Shown one piece after another: positions 18,301 through 26,307 of a DNA stretch of 59,533 nt. Source of the DNA: Chloroflexota bacterium. GTDB lineage: Bacteria; Chloroflexota; Chloroflexia; QHBQ01. The stretch spans positions 1 through 59,533 of the forward strand of contig JANXYP010000263.1 in the NCBI GenBank assembly GCA_025355955.1, written 5' to 3'. Made by a program: the position numbers and the translations under genes. How positions within the stretch are numbered: the first letter of the stretch is position 1; each line of letters begins with the position of its first letter. Under the pieces are notes generated by a model, which saw only the letters and a program-made list of their open reading frames with translations, had not been told where the DNA came from and did not search any database.

Positions 18301-19350
18301 ATGGCGACATCCACCAAAATCACTTGGCTTGCTAACCCCATGCGTGTCGCCGCTGATGCTCTGGCGCAATATGGCCTGAGCGAATTTCGGCTGACCTCGA
18401 TGCCCACCTACTATAACACCGTCTTCCGCGTGCAAACGGCGGACGGCGATTTCGCGCTGCGCCTGCATCGCCTAGATGTCGGCGAGAATAACCTGGCGGA
18501 AGAGGCAAATTATGTCCGCTCCGAGTTGCTCTGGCTACAGGCTATCAGCCGCGATACCGACCTGTGCGTGCCTCACCCGCTGCTAAATCAGGCTGGCGAA
18601 CTAGTCACCATAGTGCATACCAATGTGGGGCAGCCGCAAGTCTGCTCCGTGCTGCACTGGGTGGTGGGTCGCTTCTACAACCAGGGCTTGCGTATCAGCC
18701 ACCTTGAGCAAGTCGGCGCGATGACCGCCCGCCTGCACAACTATAGCGCGAGCGGCCAGTTCGTGCCACCGCCCGGCTTCGAGCGTGACCGTGCTGATGG
18801 ACTTGATGGTCCTCAGCAGCTTTTCGAGTACCTGCCGATGCTGACTGATGTACGTGAGCCAGCCACCTACTGGGGCAAGCTGCTAGCTGAGTACGATGCC
18901 GGAGCGGGTACGATAGTTACAGCAGCGATCGAGCGGGTCTGGGCCGATCTGAACGAGTTTGGCATGGGCAATGACCGCTTTGGCCTGATTCATGCCGACA
19001 TCCACCAGGGGAACTACCTGTTCGGGCGGGGCGAGGTGCGGCTGCTCGATTTCAACAATGTGGGCTATGCTCATTATTTGTATGACCTGGCGGTTACGCT
19101 GGATAATCTGATTGGGCGGGCCAACTATGCCATGTTGAAGGCGGCATTGTTGCTAGGCTACCAGCGGGTACGCGCCCTGCCCACCAACTACGGGCGCTAC
19201 CTGCGTAGCCTGATTGCCCCACGCAATCTGTCGTGCCTGTGGCCGCTTACCTTGCCGTCCACCTCCGCCGAGCGCCAGCAACACTGGCACGAACTCGATG
19301 AAGGGCTGGAACGGTTGCGCTCCTATGTGGCTGGTGAAGATAATTGGTAA
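18301..19350 (+). CDS. APH-fold phosphotransferase, second of a tandem pair
   Basis: A paralogue of the preceding gene, of equal length (349 residues). It begins with nearly the same KITWL motif and shares NYSASGQFVPPPGF. The catalytic loop FGLIHADIHQGNYLF and the DFNNVGYAHYLYD loop are intact, so both copies may be active. The catalytic loop has GN here where the first copy has WN. That difference and a divergent C-terminus suggest specialisation. ATG start 9 bases after the previous stop. It probably shares the promoter at 16375. Substrate unknown. Confidence 0.85.
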   Translation: MATSTKITWLANPMRVAADALAQYGLSEFRLTSMPTYYNTVFRVQTADGDFALRLHRLDVGENNLAEEANYVRSELLWLQAISRDTDLCVPHPLLNQAGELVTIVHTNVGQPQVCSVLHWVVGRFYNQGLRISHLEQVGAMTARLHNYSASGQFVPPPGFERDRADGLDGPQQLFEYLPMLTDVREPATYWGKLLAEYDAGAGTIVTAAIERVWADLNEFGMGNDRFGLIHADIHQGNYLFGRGEVRLLDFNNVGYAHYLYDLAVTLDNLIGRANYAMLKAALLLGYQRVRALPTNYGRYLRSLIAPRNLSCLWPLTLPSTSAERQQHWHELDEGLERLRSYVAGEDNW

Positions 19351-19452
19351 GCTGACGTGCGAACACAACCTGCCCATACAGGTAGTTTCGCTCACACAAC
19401 CTTGACCATAATTCATAATTCAACACTCATTGCTCATCCCTGATCACTAACT

Positions 19453-20535
19453 ATGCGTATCCTCTGTGTAGACGTTGGCACCGGCACGCAAGACATTCTG
19501 CTGTTCGATAGCGAACGGGAGATTGAGAACTGCGTGCAACTGGTGCTGCCCTCGCCAACCGCGATTATGGCAGATCGTATTAAGCAGGAGACGGCGCGGG
19601 GCAACCCCATCCTGCTGGACGGCGTGACCATGGGCGGCGGGCCGGGCGCGTGGGCGGCAGAGGCGCACCTGCGGGCGGGCGGGCTGCTATACGCTACGGC
19701 TGGGGCAGCGCGTACCTTCAACGACGACCTGGAGGCGGTCGCCGCGATGGGGGTGCGGCTGGTAAGCGCCGACGTAGCCAAGCGTCTGCAAGGTGTCACC
19801 CGCCTGCTTTGCCGCGATTTCTACTATGAGGAGATCGTCGCTACCCTGGCTGCCTTTGGCGCACCCACCCAGTTCGATGGCCTTGCCATTGCGGTGTTCG
19901 ACCACGGCAACGCCCCGCCCGGCTACAGTGACCGCCGCTTCCGCTTTGACTACCTGCGCCGCAGCCTGGCCGCTGACAATAACCTTGCCAGCTTCGCGCA
20001 TCGCGGCAACCACATTCCGCCCGACCTCACCCGTATGCAGGCGGTGGCCGACAGCCTGCCCCGCGCCGTGCATGGCCTGCCTTTGTTGCTGATGGATACA
20101 GGGGTGGCGGCAGTGCTAGGTGCGCTCGACGATGCCATGGTACACGATGCAGCCTACTCACTGCCCGGCGCTATGCTGCTCAATGTCGGTAACTTCCACA
20201 CCCTCGCCTTTATGCTCTCCGGCGGCCAGATCATGGGCTTGTTCGAGCATCACACTGGCGAGATTGACGGGCTGCGGCTGGCGGTCTACCTCAGCAAGCT
20301 GGCGGCGGGCAGCCTAAGCGATGCAGAAATCTACAACAGTAGCGGCCACGGCGCAATCATTCTGCAACGCCCATCCAATAGTGGTCGACCACCGCTCTGC
20401 GCCGCCACCGGCCCCCGCCGCGCCATGATTGAAGGCAACTGGTCAAACCTCTACCTCCCTGCCCCTCACGGCAATATGATGCTGGCGGGCTGCTACGGCC
20501 TGCTGCGCGGCTATCAATATCGTTATCCCTCTTGA
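19453..20535 (+). CDS. DUF1786-like ASKHA-fold protein
   Basis: A 360-residue protein that starts MRILCVDVGTGTQDILLFDS, the phosphate-1 loop of actin/sugar-kinase-fold ATPases. GGGPGAWAAEAHLRAG near 58-73 and CRDFYYEEIVATLAAFGAP near 117-135 fit my recollection of the DUF1786 family, which is sometimes loosely annotated as pyruvate-formate-lyase activating. No radical-SAM cysteines are present, so that annotation would be wrong here. The C-terminus is rich in Gly/His. Worn heptamer repeats (about 19405-19440) precede the start and no ribosome site is obvious. It follows the kinase pair on the same strand. Function unknown. Confidence 0.6.
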   Translation: MRILCVDVGTGTQDILLFDSEREIENCVQLVLPSPTAIMADRIKQETARGNPILLDGVTMGGGPGAWAAEAHLRAGGLLYATAGAARTFNDDLEAVAAMGVRLVSADVAKRLQGVTRLLCRDFYYEEIVATLAAFGAPTQFDGLAIAVFDHGNAPPGYSDRRFRFDYLRRSLAADNNLASFAHRGNHIPPDLTRMQAVADSLPRAVHGLPLLLMDTGVAAVLGALDDAMVHDAAYSLPGAMLLNVGNFHTLAFMLSGGQIMGLFEHHTGEIDGLRLAVYLSKLAAGSLSDAEIYNSSGHGAIILQRPSNSGRPPLCAATGPRRAMIEGNWSNLYLPAPHGNMMLAGCYGLLRGYQYRYPS

Positions 20536-20658
20536 GATCGGCAGCGGCAAGCTGACCAAACGGGGCAAACGAAAATGACTGGCAGGATTGCCGGTCATCG
20601 GTGTAGTCAATCGTATTGTGGTGAGTTGCCAACCCCCTTACCCTAGCCGCTCCCTCCT

Positions 20659-22755
20659 TCAAGGGAGCAAACTTTTAGCGGCCACCTGTTCTGGAGTGCC
20701 GGTCGGCTGGGTGCGGGTCGGTGCGGGCTGGTTAGCACGATTGGCGAAGTGGGCTTTTACCTGCGCCATGTAGGTTAGGTGCATCACCAGGCTGGAGATA
20801 GTGTTGAACACGAAGAAGCCAATGATCACCTGCACATAGGGAATGTCGCTGACACGGTCGTACATCACGAAGACGACCATTATCGTGCTGAACATGATGC
20901 CAGTGAAGGCTAGCAGCAGCACCGCGCCCATTTTGGGCCGCCCACTGATGAACCAGCCCGCGCCGGGCAGCACCAGTTCGGCGGCACTGGCGGTGAGGGC
21001 GCGGGGTCGCGCCTGGGATAGCCGCTTGGGTATCGCTTTGCGATAGATGACAATTAGATCATTGACTCCCCGCCCCAAAGCTAGCAGCGCCCGCCCGAAC
21101 CAGGTCGAGGCGGTGCTTCGCCCCACGGTGGCGAAGATGTTGACGCTGTACATGAAGTAGCCGAGGCCGACCACGGTGGGGCCGGTGATGAGCAACGTGT
21201 AGTACCAGAAGTCGCCGGGGAAGATGTCTTTCGCCGTGGCGAAGCTGTTGCCCTGCTGCACCAGTGGCCCCATCCCCGCGCCGAGGATGATGAAGCCGAA
21301 GTACATCAGCGCCGCGCCGCCAAATATAGTGTAGAGCGCGCTTTTAGCTAGCGTATCGCTGAACAGCCTGCGCCCGCTGATCTGGGGAACTAGGTAGAGG
21401 ATGAAAGCGGCCAGGCTCATCACCACGCCCGCTATTATGTTGAGTTGCGCGTGCGCCAGCGGGGTGATAAACTCGCCCGCATCGCCCGCCGTACCCAGCC
21501 AGTCAACACTCCAGGGCAGGGTCTGGATTACGCCCTGGATAGTGCCGCACAGCAGCCCAAAGCAGGATAGGCCGATAAACGGGGTCAGCCACTCGTACTG
21601 CGGCTTCTCCACCGCTGCATCGCGCTTGTCGGCCAGGGTGAGGAAGATGTTGGCGATGTAGGTCCAGAAGCCGATGCCCATCAATGCGGCGAAGCACGCC
21701 TCGAACAGTGGGTGGAAGATGCCGACGGCGGCGCGGGCCTGGTCAGCCGTAATGCCCTGCGCGATCATCATGTTGCCCTCGATGAAGCCCAGGGTCAGCA
21801 GGGTCACGTAGAAGCCGAACACCCCTACCAGCAGGAAACGGAACGAAACGTTCGCCAGGCGGATACTGTGGATGGGCTTGCCCACGATCCTCGGCACGAA
21901 GTAGTAACTCAGACCCATCATAGCGAAGACTACTCCGCCAACCAGGTTGATATGTGCATGGGAGATGGGGTCAATCAGATCGCCCGCGTCGCCAGTTTTG
22001 TCCTTCCAGTCCACGAAGAAGGGCAGCACCTGAGTTACACCTTGCACCGTGCCGATAAACAGGCCGATTGCGGCCACGACCATGAACTTGGCAATATAGT
22101 AATATTCGCCGCCCCCCCGTTGCACGATCGCGCCCAGGCCCAGTGCGTCACGCAACCCGTACCCACCCCCAGCCCCTCCTGGCGGGAGGGGAGTAGCAAC
22201 TGCCCCTCCCGCCGGGAGGGGAGATACCGCCGCAACACTCTGGCGCTGGCGCACCCCGGCGCGGGCGGTGGAAATTACATTCCAGATGAAGGTCCAGTAG
22301 CCAATGCCCATAATCGAGGCGGCAAAGCCAAGCAACCCCTGATGCCAGCCGTCGAGGGCGAAACGGGCGGCGAAGTAGGTGTAACCCTGATGCACGAGGC
22401 TACCTTCCCAGACACCCATAATCACCAGTGCAAGGTAGAAGGCAAATACACCGAAGGCGGTACACCAGAATGACACGCTAGCCAGCGTCTTACTCGCCAG
22501 CGGCACGCCCAGAATGCGGGGCAGCAGGTAGTACATCAGGCCGGTCACGGAAATCGTGCCGAATGCTACTACCGTTATATGCGTCTGCGACAGGGTGGTC
22601 GCCATCCGCCCGCCGTAGCCCGCACCGCGCACCCACTGCTCCACCGGCGGCAGCCGCCAGATAAGGGCGTGCAGGCCACTGACGATCAGGAAGATGGCGG
22701 CAGCGACGAAATACTTGAGATAGCTCTGCTCTTGCTCCTGTTCCTGCTCGTTCAT
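20659..22755 (-). CDS. CcoN-derived protein with three tandem helix X-XII modules
   Basis: A 698-residue polytopic protein of the haem-copper oxidase subunit I superfamily in an unusual arrangement. The part of CcoN that carries helix X (haem ligands HxH) through helix XII occurs three times. Helix X reads SQTHITV (His59), SHAHINL (His266, His268) and AHAQLNI (His435). Each is followed by YY/LYxxPxIxG and a helix ending in WTFI, WTYI or a similar sequence. Helices VI-VII with the Cu-B histidines and cross-linked Tyr are absent, so it should not reduce oxygen, though module 2 could hold haem. Residues about 580-698 are a different membrane domain. Residues about 170-199 are a translated CCCTCCC palindrome insert. 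Last gene of the respiratory cluster. Role unknown; perhaps a quinone- or haem-binding subunit. Confidence 0.8.
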   Translation of the reverse strand: MNEQEQEQEQSYLKYFVAAAIFLIVSGLHALIWRLPPVEQWVRGAGYGGRMATTLSQTHITVVAFGTISVTGLMYYLLPRILGVPLASKTLASVSFWCTAFGVFAFYLALVIMGVWEGSLVHQGYTYFAARFALDGWHQGLLGFAASIMGIGYWTFIWNVISTARAGVRQRQSVAAVSPLPAGGAVATPLPPGGAGGGYGLRDALGLGAIVQRGGGEYYYIAKFMVVAAIGLFIGTVQGVTQVLPFFVDWKDKTGDAGDLIDPISHAHINLVGGVVFAMMGLSYYFVPRIVGKPIHSIRLANVSFRFLLVGVFGFYVTLLTLGFIEGNMMIAQGITADQARAAVGIFHPLFEACFAALMGIGFWTYIANIFLTLADKRDAAVEKPQYEWLTPFIGLSCFGLLCGTIQGVIQTLPWSVDWLGTAGDAGEFITPLAHAQLNIIAGVVMSLAAFILYLVPQISGRRLFSDTLAKSALYTIFGGAALMYFGFIILGAGMGPLVQQGNSFATAKDIFPGDFWYYTLLITGPTVVGLGYFMYSVNIFATVGRSTASTWFGRALLALGRGVNDLIVIYRKAIPKRLSQARPRALTASAAELVLPGAGWFISGRPKMGAVLLLAFTGIMFSTIMVVFVMYDRVSDIPYVQVIIGFFVFNTISSLVMHLTYMAQVKAHFANRANQPAPTRTQPTGTPEQVAAKSLLP

Positions 22756-22767
22756 CGGGGCGTTCCT

Positions 22768-23391
22768 CTAGTTTCCGTTTGGCACTACCGGCGTAACCCA
22801 GTCACCAATTATAAAGTAGCCATAAGTGCGCCCGCCGGTCATCTCATCGCTGGAGGTGTCGAGCAGATATGCGCCGGGCGGCCAGTTGCCGTCGGCGGGG
22901 GCGAAGCGCACCACCTTGTCCTCGGCAAGCTGCACCACCTGGAAGGTAGTGGTCAACACGTCGCTGCCGCTGCCGTCGCGGTAGAGCTTGTAGATGCGAT
23001 ATTGGTCGGCGGTGAAGTTCATCGAGGCGCTGGCTACCGCCCACTTGATCTGCCCTGCCTTGAAGTTGGCGGCACCGAATGGCACCACATAGCCACCCTC
23101 GGTCACAGGCAGTAGCTCCTGGAAGCTGCCATCGTTCAGTTGCAAGAAAAGCCCGCGGCGGTCAGGAACGTTGGCATTGCTGGCGCTGGCTGGTACCGCG
23201 ATTGCGCCAGGCGCATCCTCGGACTGGCGTAGGAAACTAAGCTGGTAGATGCTGAGAGCGAACATCGCAATTATGCCAACCACTAGCACGGCGGTAATCC
23301 AGGGTCGCGCCCGCCGCATCCACGACGGCAATGACTGGCGGGGCGTTGGTTGCATCGCTTGCGGTTGCTGATTCGTTTCCTGGTTAATCAT
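22768..23391 (-). CDS. Membrane-anchored extracytoplasmic protein of the respiratory cluster
   Basis: A 207-residue protein with a Gln-rich N-terminus, one transmembrane helix (about 29-52 from the chosen ATG at 23391) and an exported beta-rich domain. The end of that domain, NWPPGAYLLD...GGRTYGYFII, looks like an Ig-like or cupredoxin-like sandwich. I see no CxxxC, His/Cys copper cluster or haem motif, so a copper role is not supported. The start is chosen because GGAG lies upstream; codons further upstream contain no ribosome site. It lies 12 bp before the triple-module gene. I do not recognise the family. Confidence 0.65.
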   Translation of the reverse strand: MINQETNQQPQAMQPTPRQSLPSWMRRARPWITAVLVVGIIAMFALSIYQLSFLRQSEDAPGAIAVPASASNANVPDRRGLFLQLNDGSFQELLPVTEGGYVVPFGAANFKAGQIKWAVASASMNFTADQYRIYKLYRDGSGSDVLTTTFQVVQLAEDKVVRFAPADGNWPPGAYLLDTSSDEMTGGRTYGYFIIGDWVTPVVPNGN

Positions 23392-23476
23392 GCAGGCTGA
23401 TCTCCATGTATAGTCCGCAGATTGGGCGCACATAAGTGCGCCCTAAGCTAACTCAGCACTCAGCCTCAGCATCAGG

Positions 23477-23791
23477 CTAAGAGAGGGTTTCGTAGACTTC
23501 GATGATTGGCGGGCTGAGGTATTGGTCGAGCTGGTTCTCGAAGTCGCGCACCATCGGGGTGTTGGCGAAGTTCTCCAGTTCGGGCAGGTCGTAGAACTGC
23601 ATATATATCATAATCTTGAGGTCGCCGCTCTCCAGTTGGCTGGCCCACACACCACCACGATGAAAGCCAATGGTGTTCTGAGCGACGATTTTCACCCCAT
23701 GCACCGCCGCAAGGTAGAGATTGTGGCCCGGCTCGATCTCGCTCTTGCGGGCGGCGGGAACGACAAACGTGGTGGTGCGTACAAACGCCAT
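23477..23791 (-). CDS. Small dimeric alpha/beta-barrel (ABM-like) protein
   Basis: A 104-residue soluble protein. The pattern of two beta-alpha-beta units, GGVWASQLESGDLKIMIYMQ followed by FYDLPELENFANTPMV, looks like the ferredoxin-like fold of antibiotic-biosynthesis-monooxygenase/NIPSNAP/EthD proteins, which form dimers. Some relatives bind or degrade haem, but there is no conserved haem ligand that I can point to. It is embedded among the oxidase genes (22-bp gap to the upstream gene), so a haem-handling role is an inference. Confidence in the gene is higher than in the family. Confidence 0.6.
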   Translation of the reverse strand: MAFVRTTTFVVPAARKSEIEPGHNLYLAAVHGVKIVAQNTIGFHRGGVWASQLESGDLKIMIYMQFYDLPELENFANTPMVRDFENQLDQYLSPPIIEVYETLS

Positions 23792-23813
23792 ATTATCTCA
23801 GTGCTCCTCGTAT

Positions 23814-24131
23814 CTAATTGCCAAACCAGCGGCTGATCAAGTCGCTGATATAATCCCCGCCACCATGCGCGATGAAGAGGAGTATTCCCAGGGTCATGAT
23901 ACCAAACGCCATGCCAGGCACTATCACCATCATCAGGTTGAAGCCGTAGTTAGTAGGGTCAGCATCATCCTCAGCGCCACTCTCCTTGGGCATCTCGTTG
24001 GCCCCGCCCTCGATCGCCGCGAGGCCATAGAGCGGTTCGCTAGAGTGGTGTTCTTCGAACGCCGCCAGGGTGCGCTCCTGCTTACTGGCCTGTAGCTTGT
24101 TCTGCTGACGTGGGCTTGGTTCGTTCATCAT
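23814..24131 (-). CDS. Small single-helix membrane protein of the oxidase cluster
   Basis: A 105-residue protein with a polar N-terminal 60 residues and one transmembrane helix near residues 70-92, in the sequence LMMVIVPGMAFGIMTLGILLF. The C-terminus is GGGDYISDLISRWFGN. Two adjacent ATGs (24131 and 24128) follow AGGAG. I do not recognise the family. By size and position it may be an accessory subunit of the cbb3-like oxidase, comparable to CcoQ only in being small and membrane-bound. Confidence 0.65.
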   Translation of the reverse strand: MMNEPSPRQQNKLQASKQERTLAAFEEHHSSEPLYGLAAIEGGANEMPKESGAEDDADPTNYGFNLMMVIVPGMAFGIMTLGILLFIAHGGGDYISDLISRWFGN

Positions 24132-24143
24132 CGCTGTTCGCTC

Positions 24144-24425
24144 CTAATAGTTGTAACCATTGAGGACATATAGAATGGCGTAGAGACTGACCATCACAAA
24201 GGTCACAATATAGGTGAGGATAAGGAAAAGGGGCATTGGCCCATTGCCCTCCTGCACCTGCCCCGCGAAGTCCTCGACATAGCGTCCCAGGATGTTCGCC
24301 GTATTCTTGCGGTAACGTAGCGCCTGGGTAGCAAACCAGACCAGGGAGATTAGGCCGATGATGAACAGCCAGTTCAACACCTCCTGACCCCAGTTCATCT
24401 CCCAGGGGATGTTTACGTTTTGCAT
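24144..24425 (-). CDS. Two-helix membrane protein of the oxidase cluster
   Basis: A 93-residue protein with two transmembrane helices, about 15-35 (WLFIIGLISLVWFATQAL) and 65-88 (FLILTYIVTFVMVSLYAIL), joined by a charged loop. AAGGAGGAG lies just before the ATG at 24425; a longer upstream reading lacks any ribosome site. No haem or metal motif is seen. The first helix plus loop could resemble the membrane anchor of CcoP without its cytochrome domains. That is only a guess; the separate cytochrome c gene at 25026-26285 has its own anchor. Confidence 0.65.
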   Translation of the reverse strand: MQNVNIPWEMNWGQEVLNWLFIIGLISLVWFATQALRYRKNTANILGRYVEDFAGQVQEGNGPMPLFLILTYIVTFVMVSLYAILYVLNGYNY

Positions 24426-24492
24426 ATCGCTCCTCCTTACAAGATCCTCTGTTATCCTGCCCTCTGCCAGCGAGGGCAAGGGAGCTTTTAGC

Positions 24493-24864
24493 CTAGCTCT
24501 TCGCCTCGGCGCTGCGGTATTGCGGCACTGCTAGCGGCGCTGCCACTAGCGAGTCATCGGGCGCAGTAAACTGTTCGTCTTCGGCTTCATCCTCTTCGCC
24601 GCTCTCGATATAGGCGTAGTCGGAGGCATTCTCGGCTCGCAGCATGGTATACTTCGGCTCCTCGATATTGCTGAACTGGCCTTGCCGCCAGGCCCAGAAG
24701 CAGATGATCATGCCACCTACCAGCAGCAGCATGGAAATAAGCAGGATTTCCTGCGTTCCTGCCAGTTCCTCACCAGCTACTGCATCGTGGGCGTAGGCGG
24801 GCGAGGCTACCAGCAGCGTGGCGGCGGCAAATGCGATTGCCCTGATTATTCGCTTGGCCTTCAT
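24493..24864 (-). CDS. ccoS: CcoS-like cbb3 oxidase assembly protein
   Basis: A 123-residue protein. A signal-like helix ending in ASPAYA-H precedes a second helix, LLISMLLLVGGMIICFWAW, and then RQGQFSNIEEPKYTMLRAE. This last motif matches CcoS proteins, which have W..R.GQF(D/S)(D/N)(L/I)E.P after their only helix. CcoS helps insert haem or copper into cbb3 oxidases. Usual CcoS is about 50-70 residues; here there is an additional N-terminal signal/helix and a 45-residue acidic tail. Start at the ATG 24864, with a GGTGAGGG-like site; upstream in-frame codons are mostly polar and unlikely. It directly follows the cytochrome c gene. Confidence 0.75.
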   Translation of the reverse strand: MKAKRIIRAIAFAAATLLVASPAYAHDAVAGEELAGTQEILLISMLLLVGGMIICFWAWRQGQFSNIEEPKYTMLRAENASDYAYIESGEEDEAEDEQFTAPDDSLVAAPLAVPQYRSAEAKS

Positions 24865-24962
24865 TGTTCCCTCACCTTCTAGCTGATCGTGCTGGGTTCG
24901 ATCGCTACCAGAGCTGCAAGCCAACTCATCACTATCGTGTAAACGAAAATCTGGTAAAATGT

Positions 24963-25022
24963 ACTCCCCCACTCAGCCTCCCCGTTTGGGGAGGGGCTAG
25001 ACCCAACCCCCTCTTAGGAGAG
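24963..25022. repeat. CCTCCCC/GGGGAGG palindromes in the oxidase operon
   Basis: Two CCCC...GGGG palindromes, CCTCCCCGTTTGGGGAGG and CCCCCTCTTAGGAGAGGGG, lie directly behind the cytochrome c stop codon. They may stabilise or process the polycistronic RNA. Confidence 0.6.
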
Positions 25023-25025
25023 GGG

Positions 25026-26285
25026 CTAGGGTTTCGGCGTTGACTGATTCTGCGGCGGGTTGTTTGGCGATGCGCCGTTGTTGGCAGGGTAGTCGCCCTT
25101 GTTGATGTCGGTTGCGCCCGGCGCGGTGTTATTGTTGGGGTTGATGGTACTGCCACCCAGGCCGGGACCAATATCATTGCCGTTGTAGTAGCTGCCCTCG
25201 TTGACCTTTCCAAACTCAGTCTGGAACGGGTTTTTGGCGGGGTTCTGAGGGTTCTTCGCCACTGTCGCTTCAGTTGCCTGCCACATCTCGTAGGTGGGGT
25301 CGCTGGTCAGGCTGCTGCCTGGGATAGTGCGTAGGAAGTTGGTCAGATCCCAGATGTCGTTGACGGTGAGGAAGTCGCCCCAGGCAGGCATGGCGGTGCC
25401 TTCCTGCCCCAGCAGGATGGCGTGGTACATCTGCCCGTCGCTGAGGATCGATTGCTGCTGCGCGGTGGTGAAATTGAATGGCTGCGGTTGCAAGTATTGG
25501 GCCGACGGACCTTTGCCGTCACCGAGTACACCGTGGCAGCCAATGCAATTGGTTACGAAGATGTATTTGCCATGGGTAAGCGACCGCGGGCTGGGGGGCA
25601 TTGGGTTGGTAACGTTGGCCCAGGTTGGATTGTACATACTCTCGATCTGCAGGGTACGGGTCGGTTCGCCCTGGGCGCGGATCGCTAGCAGCGCGGATTT
25701 AACCTCGCGTTGCTTCTGCGCCCGCGCCACCCCCGGCTTGCCACCCAGGCTCTGCACGTAGGCGATAGTGTCATTCAACTCGTCGGGCGCAAAAAACTTG
25801 AACTCCGGCATGATTGATTTCATGCTGGTATAGCGCGGATTCTGGAAGTGGGCGATATGCCAGTCGTCGGAGTGAGCGCCTGCCTCCTGCGACAGGTCAG
25901 GTCCGGTGCGTTCGCTGCCCAGCAGCATGGTCTTCTGGTAGGCGAAGTCACCCGCCTGTGCCACGCGACCCAGGGTCTCGAACGACTTGACCCCGGTCCA
26001 GTCCTGCGGGCGGATGTACTGGCTGTGGCAGTACCAGCAGCCGTTGCTGGCATAGATAGAGCGGCCATGTTCCTCCTGCGCGGTCAACGGGCGGGCATCG
26101 GGCGAGGGGTCGACATGGAAGGTTAGCGCAGGCATTGCCACCACCACGAACACAACTCCGAGGAACACGGTAATCGTTCCGAAGAAGATGGTGGGGTAGT
26201 CCATACGCAACACAAAGCGGCGGCGCTTCAGCCCATCAACGGCCTCGCTCATCCCTTTGGTAATGTTTTCAACAATCGTCGCCAT
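25026..26285 (-). CDS. CcoO/CcoP-like dihaem cytochrome c subunit
   Basis: A 419-residue membrane-anchored cytochrome. One transmembrane helix spans about 33-55. The first haem site, NGCWYCHSQYIRPQDW (Cys83, Cys86, His87), is the hallmark of CcoO, the monohaem subunit of cbb3 oxidases. The second, NCIGCHG (Cys247, Cys250, His251), lies in a separate class I cytochrome c domain like the last domain of CcoP. One chain therefore seems to do the work of CcoO and part of CcoP. The last 70 residues are Asn/Gly/Pro-rich and low in complexity. It sits 22 bp after ccoN. Confidence 0.88.
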   Translation of the reverse strand: MATIVENITKGMSEAVDGLKRRRFVLRMDYPTIFFGTITVFLGVVFVVVAMPALTFHVDPSPDARPLTAQEEHGRSIYASNGCWYCHSQYIRPQDWTGVKSFETLGRVAQAGDFAYQKTMLLGSERTGPDLSQEAGAHSDDWHIAHFQNPRYTSMKSIMPEFKFFAPDELNDTIAYVQSLGGKPGVARAQKQREVKSALLAIRAQGEPTRTLQIESMYNPTWANVTNPMPPSPRSLTHGKYIFVTNCIGCHGVLGDGKGPSAQYLQPQPFNFTTAQQQSILSDGQMYHAILLGQEGTAMPAWGDFLTVNDIWDLTNFLRTIPGSSLTSDPTYEMWQATEATVAKNPQNPAKNPFQTEFGKVNEGSYYNGNDIGPGLGGSTINPNNNTAPGATDINKGDYPANNGASPNNPPQNQSTPKP

Positions 26286-26307
26286 TGTTTTCTATCTTCC
26301 CTCGTGC

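Noticed and set aside
19453-20535. Pyruvate-formate-lyase activating enzyme
   Set aside because: No CxxxCxxC radical-SAM motif is present; the protein has an actin/sugar-kinase-like first loop.
20659-22755. A second functional terminal oxidase or NO reductase
   Set aside because: There is no Cu-B histidine pair, no helix VII Tyr and no helix VI His; only helix X-XII modules are present.
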